From contig AP026128.1 of the NCBI GenBank assembly GCA_030295235.1, forward strand, positions 744,001-808,000: a stretch of DNA of 64,000 bases. Direction: 5' to 3'. Shown in pieces: positions 30,706-42,032 of the stretch. A model generated the notes under the pieces. It did not search any database, was not told where the DNA came from, and saw only the letters and a list, made by a program, of their open reading frames with translations. The position numbers and the translations under genes are program-made. Origin of the DNA: Fistulifera solaris. Taxonomy: Eukaryota > Bacillariophyta > Bacillariophyceae > Naviculales > Stauroneidaceae. Positions within the stretch are counted from its first letter, which is position 1. Each line of letters starts with the position of its first letter.

Positions 30706-31671
30706 TCATCGTTGCTGCCCTAGTAGTTGAAGCAGAGAAAGTAACGTCTGAGTCTCCGGAGCTTGGTTTTGATTCATTCGTAGCCGATTGCGGAGAAGCA
30801 AGTCAGTAAGATGTTGAACGCGCTGTAGCTCCTCTAATAATTCCGCTACGGACAGGTTTTGTGGGACAGGGGTATGTAAGGAGAGCAGGAAGGGAAGCAA
30901 CTGAATCAAGTCATTTGTATTCGTCCCTCCCGCGGACGCCTGCAGTAACTGCTGTAGCTGCAAAGCTAAATTGGCGCTGGCATCCGACGAAGGAGGAGGC
31001 GCCTGACCAGTCTGCTCACGGGAAACTTCGGGTTGTTGCTGGGGTAAATACGGGTCGACGGTCGGTTTGGATGATGTAGTGCGTGCCGGTCGTTCCGACG
31101 GCGCCAGTCTTTCGTCTGCCGCTTCACGAATTAGTTTTTCACTGTATTCTTCCATTTCTTTCTTGTACCGTGCTCTGTCCTTCTCTGCAGCCTCTTCATA
31201 CTTCTGCTTCTGATCTTCTGAAAGCGCTTTCCACCTCGTTCCTATAGCTGCACTCATTCCTGATGAGCGAATTTGATTTGTTGAGCAAGGAGAGCGCAGC
31301 CACGAGTAGACACAATAGAATAACAAATCTCAGTACACTTCATTCTCACCTAGAAATGGATTTTGTCCTTCAAAATCCTTGTCATCGTGGTTTTCTTCCA
31401 ACCACTTGACACGCTCTTCTTTGAAAAAGAAATTGTACGCGGAAAGAGGACGCGATGGATAGCCATCGGGCTTTTTTGCCTTTTTTCGCTTCTTCTGCTT
31501 GTTGGCGGCTTCGCCGTCGTCACGGGGTCGTTTTCCGTCGTGATCCGAGTCATGATCCGAATCGGGATGATCTTCTTGGCCCGACGACGATGATACAGAG
31601 GAGGAACCGTCAGCGGCGGCGGCTCTATTCTCCAACGACGTCGACTTTTCGTTGTCTTCGTTCAATGTCAT
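30706..31671 (-). CDS. HMG-box DNA-binding protein
   Basis: Small nuclear chromatin or transcription protein of about 291 residues. Exon 1 (31671-31350) encodes an acidic/serine-rich start, a basic patch (KQKKRKKAKKPDG) and the first half of an HMG box (YPSRPLSAYNFFFKEERVKW). A 90-nt GT-AG intron (31260-31349) follows. Exon 2 continues GMSAAIGTRWKALSEDQKQK and YEEAAEKDRARYKKEMEEY, completing the box (about residues 70-140). The rest is Gln/Leu-rich with a coiled-coil-like end. The intron interrupts the box between helices 1 and 2 and restores frame exactly. Confidence 0.9.
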
Positions 31672-32074
31672 CTATTGAAAGAGTTCGGTCGGTAGTTGTT
31701 TTGTAGAAGATCTTCAAAAGCCCAAGATATAATATGGATACGGATGCGAAATAAAAGACAGAAGACAGAAACAATGTCATGTTTTGCTTCTTGCGGTCTT
31801 CGATAAAAGGAACCGAACACGCTTTTTGAACGCAACCTCAAGTGCGCGTGTTTTGGCTTTCTGCTTTGATTTCAATTTGTATAAAGCTTTATGTAGGGAC
31901 CGGTACTGGCATTAGAGAGGTCTACAGTAATTTATAGAAGGTTTACGGTTTACTTCTAGAGAGTAGCGAATTACTGTACCTTACAATGACTGCATTTCTG
32001 TATCACTTGACTGTCGTCATCAACGCATGACACAAGACTTTGACACGTCATCGTCCCGTTAAATAAAGCACTCC

Positions 32075-32830
32075 CGCGCTTTTCTACGTTTTGAGCTCAT
32101 TATTTCGACGTCTATTGTCGTTATGCAATGCGCATTATCAATGTTGGTCAAGCTTACTAGGGTTCTGTACCTTTTGGGTTTTCGAACCCTTCACTTCAGA
32201 AGGGTCCGGCGGACACTCGAACCCTTCATGTACCCCTTCTCGAGAAGGGTTCAGTCCCGAGCCGAAAATGAGCGTGACTGAACTCTCAACCCTCTGTTTT
32301 TGCTCCACGTGGAAGTTTGGGCGTCAAAAGAATAGGTTATGAGTACCCCTTCACGGGAAGGGTTCGATCGGACAACCCTTCTGTGAAGGCCTTCACCCCT
32401 TCATGAAGGGTTACACCGGATGAAGGGATCAACCCGTACAGAACCCTACTTACAATAGTTCTTACGACAAAGATACCAGGTACTTTTTAATAAAAAAAAA
32501 TGATCAGATTTGATGAGATCGAGTAGCCTCATATCCGGGTTCCCCTACAGAGATAAATTTCCTACCAGGTCTACCTGAGTTTCTCGTAGACTTTGTAAGC
32601 GTTGCAACTTTCCGCTTTTCTGCGTTTTGAGCTCATTTCGACGTCTATTGCCGTTATTTAATACAAATTATCAATGTTGGTCAAGCTTACAATAGTTTTT
32701 ACGACAAAGAAACTTTAGAAAAATGATGAGATCGAGCAGCCTCATATCCGGGTTTCCCTTCTGAGATAAATTTCCTACCAAGTCTACGTGAGTTTCTCGT
32801 AGACTTTGTGTTGCAAAGCATTGCATTTTT
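32075..32830. repeat. Diverged tandem duplication, first unit interrupted by a MITE
   Basis: Unit 1 (about 32075-32608, excluding the insertion) and unit 2 (about 32612-32830) share the ordered motifs CGTTTTGAGCTCATT, TTCGACGTCTATTG, TATCAATGTTGGTCAAGCTTAC, AATAGTT.TTACGACAAAG, CCTCATATCCGGGTT, GAGATAAATTTCCTACCA and GAGTTTCTCGTAGACTTTG. Unit 1 contains an extra 296 bp (MITE plus duplicated target) at the CTTAC site. Confidence 0.85.
32158..32448. mobile_element. MITE, family 2, GAAGGGTT-rich, with 5-bp target duplication
   Basis: A 291-bp non-coding element with 13-bp perfect terminal inverted repeats (TAGGGTTCTGTAC / GTACAGAACCCTA), flanked by the direct repeat CTTAC (32153-32157 and 32449-32453). 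The interior is made of many short AACCCTTC/GAAGGGTT inverted units and could form several hairpins. The second copy of the host repeat shows the empty site with a single CTTAC at 32686-32690. Confidence 0.92.
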
Positions 32831-32936
32831 CAAAACCTCCATCGCACTCCATAGCTTTGCAACATAGTTAGAAAAGGCAGAGGAATCAGTTGTTAGAAAC
32901 ACCAGAAGAACGAAACATTCGGGTGGAGCGTTGAAG

Positions 32937-33944
32937 ATGAGACTGGCGCCCCACTGTCTTTTCTATTTCATGCTTCTGACGCAACAAGTTGTCCAGTCGT
33001 TTCGATCGATATCTTACAATAAATATTTCAATAACTATTCCATTATCACAATGGGAGTCGGTTCCTATATGGATGCCTTATCGGAAGCCGCTTCCGAGGC
33101 CCTGCAACGCCCCGTCAAGCTACAATCGACTTCGGGTGGAGGCTTCTCGGGCGGAGGAGGAGCTTCGACGGCCGCCGTGAAAGATGCGGAAACCGACACC
33201 AAATACTTTGTCAAGGCCGCATCGCACGGCGACAAAATGTTAAAAGCCGAGTTTTTGGGCGTGAAGGAAATGTCCGAGACCAACACCATCCGTGTTCCAA
33301 CACCGGTGGCATTTGGCAATTATCAAAGTAAAGCGTTTGCCATTTTCGAATATCTGGATTTTACGGGAGGCGGTTCGCAGTATGAATTGGGTCAACAATT
33401 AGCCAAAATGCATCGGCATTTCTCGAGTCAAGGATTTGGGTTTCATGTGGATAATACCATTGGTGCGACTCATCAACCCAATTTGCCGTGGATGGACAAT
33501 TGGGCTGACTTTTGGGACACGCATCGACTGGGACACATGCTGAAGCTCACAAATGATGCCGGCCTGAGCCACGACAAAGTAGAGAAGCTTCGTCAAAAAA
33601 CAAGAGAGCTATTGTCCCACAATCCACCACCAAGCTTATTACATGGTGATCTCTGGGGCGGAAATAAAGGGTTTTGTCGAGATGGAGGGAAAATCATCCC
33701 CGTCATTTTTGATCCAGCTACCTATTATGGCGATCGTGAAGCAGATGTTGCAATGACGTATCTTTTCGGAGGATTCAATGGGGACTTTTACAAAGGATAC
33801 GAAGACGAATGGCCGCTGCCTGCAGGGCACGAGAAACGACGAACCGTGTATAATCTGTATCACATTCTCAATCACGACGTGCTCTTCGGAGGTGGTTACA
33901 TTAGTCAGGCTCGTGGAATGATTGAACAGATTCTCAGAGATTGA
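32937..33944 (+). CDS. Fructosamine-3-kinase / ketosamine kinase family protein
   Basis: Phosphorylates sugar adducts on protein amines, which destabilises and removes them. The 335-residue frame is intact and intronless. A hydrophobic start (LFYFMLLTQQVVQS) followed immediately by Phe-Arg-Ser resembles the diatom bipartite plastid presequence, with Phe at +1 after signal cleavage. An internal ATG at residue ~38 (MGVGSYMDALSEAA) would give a cytosolic form. Family motifs are KYFVKAASHG (ATP-binding Lys), FEYLDF, LGQQLAKMHR, LLHGDLWGGN (catalytic loop) and VIFDPATYYGDREADVAM (metal-binding Asp). It converges on the DNAJC11-like gene with 44 bp between. Confidence 0.92.
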   Translation: MRLAPHCLFYFMLLTQQVVQSFRSISYNKYFNNYSIITMGVGSYMDALSEAASEALQRPVKLQSTSGGGFSGGGGASTAAVKDAETDTKYFVKAASHGDKMLKAEFLGVKEMSETNTIRVPTPVAFGNYQSKAFAIFEYLDFTGGGSQYELGQQLAKMHRHFSSQGFGFHVDNTIGATHQPNLPWMDNWADFWDTHRLGHMLKLTNDAGLSHDKVEKLRQKTRELLSHNPPPSLLHGDLWGGNKGFCRDGGKIIPVIFDPATYYGDREADVAMTYLFGGFNGDFYKGYEDEWPLPAGHEKRRTVYNLYHILNHDVLFGGGYISQARGMIEQILRD

Positions 33945-33988
33945 TTTCGAAGCAATACGTATTTTAGCTAGAGTATTGTTAAGAAGCA

Positions 33989-35892
33989 TTATTGTAATCG
34001 ACTTGCTGGACCCAATTCTGAAGCCCGTTCGTCATTTGGCAAGTAAACTTTTCTATCCTTGTCTTCATCAAATTGGATATCGTATACTTTGTGCTGAAAT
34101 ACGTAGCGGACCCGCAGAATATGTGTCTTCTCTCTAGTATCACCTGTATTCTGCTCCGGCTGTTTAGTGATCCGTCGTATTGCTCTCCAAATTTCAACGC
34201 TGCTGCCCGCTACATCTTGTTCATGGTTTGCTCCAACCTTGGGAAGCCATTTTGTAACTTCCGCCATGGGTATTAATAACGCACTGTCGACCACCCAATA
34301 TTGAAGAAATGAAGTAACATCGATGGCATTGGCACTACCAAAAGATGCGCCAGCTAGGATTTCCCACCATGCCGACAAAATGATCAGACCACCGTCCACC
34401 AAATTCTCTTCAGCGAGTCGTTTCTTAGCTGCAACCATTCCAATCACGCCCGAAAATCGTGTGAAGGGTGCGACAAGTTCACCCGTCTGTGCTTCTGCTT
34501 CGTCATCTTTAACTTTAGAAGCTTCCGTAGATAACTCTGATTTGGCCCGAAAATCTTCTAAAAATTGATCACACCATTGGCTGACGAGCAATGTCAAAAT
34601 GGATGCGACCGGCCATACGTTCCTTTGAAACAAAGAAATTGGTAGTCGTATCGCCCAGTTGCTGCTGTGCAGTTGGAAGACTAATGTCCACAAGCTTAAA
34701 GCACCAGGCTGATAGAAAGCTCTCCCATCGAACTTGACGCCGTACTTGAGGGTCCAATCACCATGATCACCTCCCAACTGTTGAATCCACGCCACTTTCA
34801 ATTTCGAGAAAGTGACGCCCCACGAATAGGCAATGTACGGTGTATCTACTTCAGCACTCTGGTAACTGATTTTGAGCGGAAATTGTCCCAAACCTGTACT
34901 ACATCTCCATTGAGGAAACTCTCGCGTTTTAATAGTGGCCATCGCTTGCTGAAATTCTCCCGGCCATGGTTTGAAACTCAATCGCCATGACGCCTGCAAT
35001 TTCTTGGGCGCTTCCTCCGCATTATCCGAGTCCCATAACAAATTCCGGTACGAAACAATCGAGTACGTCCAAGTTTGTCTCGATTGTAAATTCCCACCAA
35101 CCCGGCCACGACGAAAGTCCCATTCGCCATTTGACGACTGCTCCGGAGGGCCACGTTCGGTAACGGCTGTCCCGGTCGAAACGACGAGTCCATGGTCACG
35201 TGAGTCCCTCGTTGTGGTTGATAATCGGCAGAAAGACTGGTGCTCGTGTCGGCCATGCCCGTTCGCTGCATCGACGCATTCCCCGCAATCGTCCAACTCC
35301 AGGTATCTCCTTTCCGTAGCCGCGATTGAAACTGCACGGCCGTTGAAGACAATTCCGCTTTTTGCTGATTATTGTATTCATAGGGAAAAGTGACGTTCGT
35401 CGACAAATCGGCTGTCGCATTTTCCGTGGATTGACGCGTCCATTTGTCCTGGTCTACGATTTGCTGCAACAACGCCCCGGCTTCTTCTTTGGTTTTCACT
35501 TTCTGCAGCTCCTTGTACAAATCGGAAGAGGAGCCGTTGTTCGAAGAAGCCTGCGATCGTTTGATCAGTGCTACGATTCGTAAGCCACCGTGTTCATAAG
35601 CCATGCGCAGAATGGGATCTACCAAAACATCGTGGGCTTGTTTGATGGCGACGAACGTTTTCTGGGCATCCTCTATTTTCGAAGGCGATTTGTCGGGATG
35701 AAACACGCGTGATAGTCTCTGCGATGACAAGAAAGAGTGGCTGTGAGCATAGAGTCAGCACAAATACACAGATGAGAATGTTGCGCTTACCTTATAGGAA
35801 CGCTGAATGTCGGTAGCAGTTGCCGAATGGGATAGATTAAGCAAAGCGTAGAGATCCTCATTGCCGTTCTTTACGACATCATTCATCGCCAT
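33989..35892 (-). CDS. DNAJC11-like J-domain protein (one frameshift)
   Basis: In animals DNAJC11 is a mitochondrial outer-membrane J protein associated with cristae organisation. Exon 1 (35892-35791) encodes the first half of the J domain (DLYALLNLSHSATATDIQRSYK), a 72-nt GT-AG intron (35719-35790) follows, and exon 2 starts RLSRVFHPDKSP with the HPD motif. The middle is rich in short beta-strand-like segments (SSTAVQFQSRLRKGDTWSWT; HVTMDSSFRPG; WTYSIVSYRNLLW), and the C-terminal domain has WLPKVGANHEQ. The frame breaks at the C run 35093-35095 (complement GGG, one G missing). Restoring it gives VAGLVGNLQSRQTW and about 610 residues in total, close to family length. Confidence 0.85.
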
Positions 35893-36119
35893 CAGAAAGA
35901 TCTTTTCGAAAGACAATACGGAGTAGATTATTATGAGATCAGTTTGACTCTTTTATTGTCACAATAACCACACGTTAAAACAAAACAAAAAGAAAAAATA
36001 GATGGAAAATTAATCCGTCACGGTCACGGGGCTGATAATCAGTTGGGTCGGGAAAAAGGTAATCTACACTTCACCCTAGAGTAACGAGACTATAGCTTGT
36101 ACAACGTATTTACCCAGTA

Positions 36120-36565
36120 CAAGGGGGAAATCACTGGGGGACTCGCTTTTGCAGTCACGAGAAAAAGGTACACTTTTCGATATAGTCCATCCTTGAAGCA
36201 AATCGACCGCTTATTGCCCCCGAACGCCTGAGTGCCGCCAAATCGAACTGTGATTTGTTTGTGTACCACGCTCGCTGCCACGAGCTCCGATGAAATTTTG
36301 AAAAAAATTCATTACGACGCATCACGGCATGAATGACAACCTTTGCCATTGAATTTCATTGTATTTCAGGTTCGTTCATGGGTGACGGAAAACGGATTTC
36401 GACTAAAGTTATTATCAAGAGTCATATTCCGAATCGCGTCTACCATGAACGACCCCGCAATAAATTCCTTATTGTGAGTGAAAAATAACAGGAGTTTTCA
36501 TGGGATGGGGGCAATAAGCGGTACACGTGACTGGAGGAAGCAAGTCCCCCAGTGATTTCCCCTTG
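36120..36565. mobile_element. Foldback element with 7-bp target duplication
   Basis: A 446-bp non-coding element. Its arms begin CAAGGGGGAAATCACTGGGG and end CCCCAGTGATTTCCCCTTG. Further complementary blocks lie inward (AGTCACG/CGTGACT, CCGCTTATTGCCCCC at 36205-36219 against GGGGGCAATAAGCGG). The direct repeat CCCAGTA flanks it at 36113-36119 and 36566-36572, so it is a transposed element. No ORF resembling a transposase is inside. Confidence 0.85.
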
Positions 36566-36572
36566 CCCAGTA

Positions 36573-37184
36573 TTTAGAAGCTGTTTGATGATGAAACGAC
36601 GTTAATATATTTTTTAAAAATTCTGCCCCGCCGTAGGCGTTATGTAGAAATTTGTACTAGAGGAAGAATTTAGGGTTTTCGAGACTTTTCCACACGTCGA
36701 AGAGCCTCGCAAAACGTTGTCTGTCTTATTTTACTATGGACCCAAAGTGTTGGTTTAGGGGAGACCACGACTGCATCCGAAAAGTTTTACTTTCGCAGTG
36801 ACAAGGGGGTGTGGGGGTGGGATTTTTGAGAATCCATGGACTTATTTTGGACTTTACTTTGGTCGAATGTATGTTAAATGACTCGCCACAGGTCATTGAT
36901 ACTACTACTATAGGTTATTGTTGCAAAAATTTCAAAATATCAATGAAGTACTAAGATGTATGAAAAATCATTTGTTTTTGTCGAAAGAAAGCATGCAGTA
37001 TCACTTATAAAGTGAGCTTATTTATTCCGTTGGAGTCAAATGGACGGCCGGCTTCTTGACCGTTTGTTCCTACAAAAAAAGCCTTATTCCTCTAGCCAAT
37101 TTTGGCGAATAAATATCCGTTGTTAAAGCGTGACTTGACCCACCAAAATTGTGACCCGTGGGCTAATATATTTGTTGCTGGTAA
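36573..37184. other. Intergenic, no gene seen
   Basis: AT-rich non-coding DNA between the foldback element and the repeats. No reading frame, RNA gene or repeat was recognised. Confidence 0.5.
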
Positions 37185-37440
37185 CACCTGTCTATGAACA
37201 AGTGGTGTTAATTGTTCAAGAATCAAGTCTTTCAGAACAAGCTTGTAGATAAATCTTGGAAATTCAATTAATGCTAGACTGTAGACTGTCTGAGAACAAG
37301 TGGTCTTTTATGACAAGCTTGAATGTTCACTGTTCACTACGCACGGAGAATTTATTGGCTGTTAGTAGAGACTGTCTATGAACAAATAATGGTGTTCATT
37401 ACTTCAGAATAAATTCTTAGCGTCTGTTCTGCGAACAATG
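37185..37440. repeat. Degenerate ~90-bp direct repeats
   Basis: Three imperfect units at about 37187, 37288 and 37370 share GACTGTCTATGAACAAGTGGTGTT or variants, followed by CAGAACAAGCTTG/GACAAGCTTGAATGTTCACT. They lie directly next to the large satellite array. Confidence 0.6.
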
Positions 37441-37459
37441 AATGTTCACTACAAACAAT

Positions 37460-40400
37460 ACAACCATTCCAGAATTTCTGAAACGGGCACAGAATTTATG
37501 TATGATCCAAACAACTGATTCCAGATATCTGGAACAACTACAGAATCTCTGTTTGACCCAAAACACCCATTTCAGAATTTTCGGAACAACCACAGAGTCT
37601 CTATTCGACCCAAATAACCATTTCCAGAATTTCTGGAACGACCACCGAATCTCTGTTTGTGCCAAAATATAGATTCCAGAATTTCTGGAACGTGCACAGA
37701 ATCTAGTCTATGTTTGATACAAATCAGCGATTTCAGAATATCTGGAACAACCAAAGAATCTCTGTATGTTGCAAAACAACGATTCCACAATATCTGGAAC
37801 CCAATACAACCATTCCAGAATTTCTGGAACGAGCACAGAATCTATATACAATCCAAAAAAGTGATTCCAGATATTTGGAACGACTACAGAATCTCTGTTT
37901 GACCCAAATTACCGATTCCAGAATTTCTGGGACGACCACAAAACCTCTGTTTGTCCCAAAATAGAGATTCCAGAAATTCTAGAACGATGACAGAATCTCT
38001 GTTTGACCCAATACAACAGTTCCCGAATATCTGGAACGGGCACAGAATCTCTGTTTGACCCAAAACAATTATTCCTGAATTTCTGGAACGACCACAGAAT
38101 CGCTGTTCGACTCAAGCTTCAATCCCAGAATTTCTTGAACGACCACTGAATCTCTGTTTGTTCCAAAAACTTTCCGGATTTTCTGGAACGGGCATAGAAT
38201 CTCTGCTCGACCCAAAAGCACCCATATAGAACTTCTGGAACAACCACCGCATCTCTGTTTGTCCCAAAATATAGATTCTATTATTTCTAAAACGACTACA
38301 GAATCTCTGTTTGACCCAATACAACAATTCCCGAATTTCTGGAACGGGCAGAATGTCTGTTAGATCTAAAACACACTTTCCAGAATTTCTGGAAAGACAA
38401 AAGTATTCTGTTTTGTCCAAATCACCGAATCCAGAATTTTTAGAACGACCACAGAATCTCTATTTGACCCAAATTATAAAATTCCGGAATTTCTGGAAAG
38501 ACCACAGAGTGTCTATTGTCTATGCGACCAAAAAATTATCCATTCCGGAATTTCTGGAACGACCACCAAATCTCGGTTTGTGCCAAAAGATATTCCAAAT
38601 TTTCTGAAACGGACACAGACTTTCCTATGATCCAATACAACCATTCCAGAATATCTGTAACGGGCGCAGAATCTATGTTTAATCCAAAAACTGATTCCAG
38701 AATATTTGGAACGACTACAGAATCTCTGTTTCATCCATATCACCGATTCCAGAACTTCGGGAACGACCACAGAGTATCTATGTTTGTTCCAAATTAGTTT
38801 CTGGAACGGGCACAGGATCTATGTACGATCCAAACAACGATTCCAGAATATCTGGAACGACTACAGAATCTTTCTGTTTGATACAAATCACCGATTCCAG
38901 AATTTCTGGAACTACCACAGAATCTATGTTTGACCCAAAACAACTAGTGCAGAATTTCTGGAACGAGCACAGTTCCAGATTTTCTGGAACGACCACAGAT
39001 TCCAGAATTTTTGAAACGACCACAGACTTTCGTATGACCCAATACAACCATTCCAGAATTTCTGGAACGAGCACAGAATCTATAAACAATCCAAAAACTG
39101 ATTCCGGATATCTGGAACGACTACAGAATCTCTGTTTGACCCAAATTACCGAATCCAGAATTTCTGGGACGACCACAAAACCTCTGTTTGTCCCAAAATA
39201 CAGATTTCAGAAATTCTAGAACGACGACAGAAACTCTGTTTGACCCAATACAATAGTTCCCGAATATCTGGAACGGGCACAGAATCTCTATTTGACCCGA
39301 AACAATTATTCCTGAATTTCTGGAACGACCACAGAATCGCTGTTTGACTCGAAGCTTCAATCCCAGAATTTCTTGAACGACCACTGAATCTCTGTTTGTT
39401 CCAAAACGCACTTTCCGGAATTTCTGGAACGGGCATAGAATCTCTGCTCGACCTAAAAACACCCATTCCAGATTTTCTGGAACAACCACCGCATCTCTGT
39501 TTGGTCAAAAATATATAGATTCTATTATTTCTGAAACAACCACAGAATCTCTGTTTCACTCAAATTACCGATTCCAGAACTTCTGGAACGACTACAGAAT
39601 TTCTTTTGGACCCAATACAACATTTCCCGAATTTCTGGAACGAGAGAATTGTCTGTTTGATCCAAAACACACTTTCCAGAATTTCTGGAATGACAAAAGA
39701 ATTTCTGTTTGTTCCAAATCACCGATCCCAGAATTTCTGGAAGGTTCGGGAAAAAGTGTACACTCACGTAGACTCCCGTAGAAAAATGTACCAAGCAGAG
39801 GTGCGTTCCCGTGTCTCCCTGGAACGACCACTGAACCTCTGTTTGTTCCAAAAGACAATTTCCAGAATTTCTGGGACGACCAAAAAAATTCTGTTTGATC
39901 CAAGTTACCGATTCCCGAATCCCGGAACAACCACAAACTTTTGTACGACGGAATACAACAATTCCTGATTTCTGGAACGACCAATGAATCTCTGTTTGCC
40001 CCCAAAACAACATTCCTGAAATTCTGGAACGACCAATGAATCTCTGTTTGTTCCAAAACACACTTACCAGAATTTCTGGGACGACCAAACAAATTATGTT
40101 TGATACAAGTTACCAATTCCAGAATTTCTGGAACGACCACAGAATCAATGTTTAACCCATTTACCGATTCCACAATTTCTGGAACGACCACAAACTTTCG
40201 TATGATCCAAATTACCTATTCTAGAATTTCTGGAACGACCACCGAATCTCTGATCGTCCCAAAACACAATTTCCAGACTGTCTGGAACGACCAAAGAAAT
40301 TCTGTTTGATCCAAATCACCTATTCCTGAACTTCCGGAACGGGCACAGAATCTATATTTGACCCAAAACAGCGATTCCTGAATTTCTGGAACCTCCACAG

Positions 40401-41295
40401 ACTTTCGTATGATCCAAATTACCGATTATTCCAAAATTTCTGGAACAACTACAGAATCTCTGTTTGACCCAAAGCACCGATTCCAGAAATTCTGGAACGA
40501 CTACAGAATCTCTGTTTGACCCAAAGCACCGATTCCAGAATTTCTGGAACCACCACAGAATCTCTGTATTACTCAAAACAACTAGTCCAGAATTTCTGGA
40601 ATGATCACAGAATCTCTGTTTGATCCAAATTACCGATTATTCCAAAATTTCTGGAACAACTACAGAATCTCTGTTTGACCCAAAGCACCGATTCCAGAAA
40701 TTCTGGAACGACCACAGAATCTCTTTTGACCAAAACAACTAGTCAAGAATTTCTGGAACGGCCACAGAATCTCTGTTTTATGCAAATTACCTATTCCAGA
40801 ATTTCTGGAACGGCCACAGACTTTCGTATGACTCAATTACCGATTCCAGAATTTCTGGAACCACCACAGAGTTTCTGTACTACTCAAAACAACTAGTCCA
40901 GAATTTCTGGAACGACCACAGAATGTCTGTTTGATCCAAATTACCGATTATTCCAGAATTTCTGGAACGACTACAGAATCTCTGTTTGACCAAAAACACT
41001 GATTCCAGAATTTCTGGAACGACCACAGAATCAATGTTTAACCCACAACAACTAGTCCAGAATTTCTGGAACGACCACAGAATCTCTGTTTTATCCAAAT
41101 TACCGATTTGAGAATTTCTGGAACGACCACATTCTTTTGTATGACCCAAATTGCCGATTCCAGAATTTCGGAACTAATACAGAATTTCTGTATTACTCAA
41201 AACAACTAGACCAGAATTTCTTGATCGAACACAGAATCTCTGTTTGATCCAAATCACCGATTCCAGAATTTCTGGAACGACAACAGAGGAGTCTT
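37460..41295. repeat. Large satellite array with TTCCAGAATTTCTGGAA core
   Basis: About 70 tandem units of roughly 52-60 bp fill 3.8 kb. Each has the near-palindromic core TTCCAGAATTTCTGGAACGA, then CCACAGAATCTCTGTTTGA, then CCCAAAWYACCGA. Units differ by point changes and small indels. Higher-order copying is visible: the block near 37905-38220 recurs almost in order near 39150-39450, and a block near 40440-40600 recurs near 40635-40760. An 85-bp non-repeat piece interrupts the array at about 39740-39825. Several frames stay open for 100-200 codons on either strand because the unit lacks stops, but unit lengths vary and no frame is favoured, so I do not call it coding. Confidence 0.92.
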
Positions 41296-41395
41296 TGTTT
41301 GACCGCAAACAATTTTTAAAAATCCATACAGAATCTCTGTTAAGCTTATGTCGTTAGACACTGATTCCAGAATTCTTTCATTTTTTAGGGCTACC

Positions 41396-41850
41396 AAGTC
41401 AAAAATGTCTTTCGCACGTTGGCATGACTTTCGCACCTTCAGTACCAAATAAATCATAAAATCTACAAAAATAGCGATATAACTTTTCTAACGGAACATA
41501 TCGATTGCTTTTATTTAGAGCTTTCCAAAACACCACGATATGTTATTAACAGACAAAAGCTCGTTGAGTTATTTAACGAAAACTTGAGGAACCGGAAAAA
41601 GTGGGGTAAATTTTTTCACGTAGAAAAATGTACCGTGACCTACAGCACGACTTTCGCACCTTCGGCCTCTTTTTGAAATGTAAATATCAGCCCGAAAACG
41701 ATAGATATTAAGATATTAAACATTTTAATCTGCTTTTTAAACGTTTAGGTTGTATTTTATAAAAAAGAACAAGCGAAAAGTATAAGTTTTGATTGTTTTA
41801 TGACCTTTCAAAAAATAGGGTAAATGAAGGTGCGAAAGACATTTTGACTT
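41396..41850. mobile_element. MITE-like element at the array edge
   Basis: A 455-bp AT-rich segment with inverted ends: left AAGTCAAAAATGTCTTTCGC, right GCGAAAGACATTTTGACTT. Internal copies of GACTTTCGCACCTTC occur near 41428 and 41650, so it may be two nested or subterminally repeated units. No clear target duplication and no transposase were seen. It starts about 100 bp after the last recognisable satellite unit. Confidence 0.65.
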
Positions 41851-42032
41851 CTCCGGAGTCACGTAGTATTCTTTCTCATGTCCTTAACCTTAACTTTTCC
41901 GCCTCTCACGGGCGCCTGCCACAATTTCAGTCATGTATCAATATTCTTTCGAGCGACGGATGTTACCTACTGTACAAGTCGTTCGATCGCCCGCATACGA
42001 TCCATGATTTATGAGCGAATGCACTTGCGAGA

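Larger units (their letters stand above)
31672..32936. other. Intergenic region dominated by repeats
   Basis: 1.27 kb between divergent genes. The left part (31672-32070) has nothing recognisable. The rest is a diverged tandem duplication of ~210-240 bp units, one of which carries a MITE insertion. The promoter of the fructosamine kinase gene must lie in or just after the repeat. Confidence 0.6.

Noticed and set aside
37460-41295. Long open frames (up to ~200 codons) across the large satellite
   Set aside because: They are open on both strands because the repeat unit lacks stops. Unit length is not a multiple of three and no frame is preserved.
37460-41295. CRISPR array
   Set aside because: Spacers are themselves repeats of one sequence, unit length is irregular, there are no cas genes and the DNA is clearly eukaryotic nuclear.
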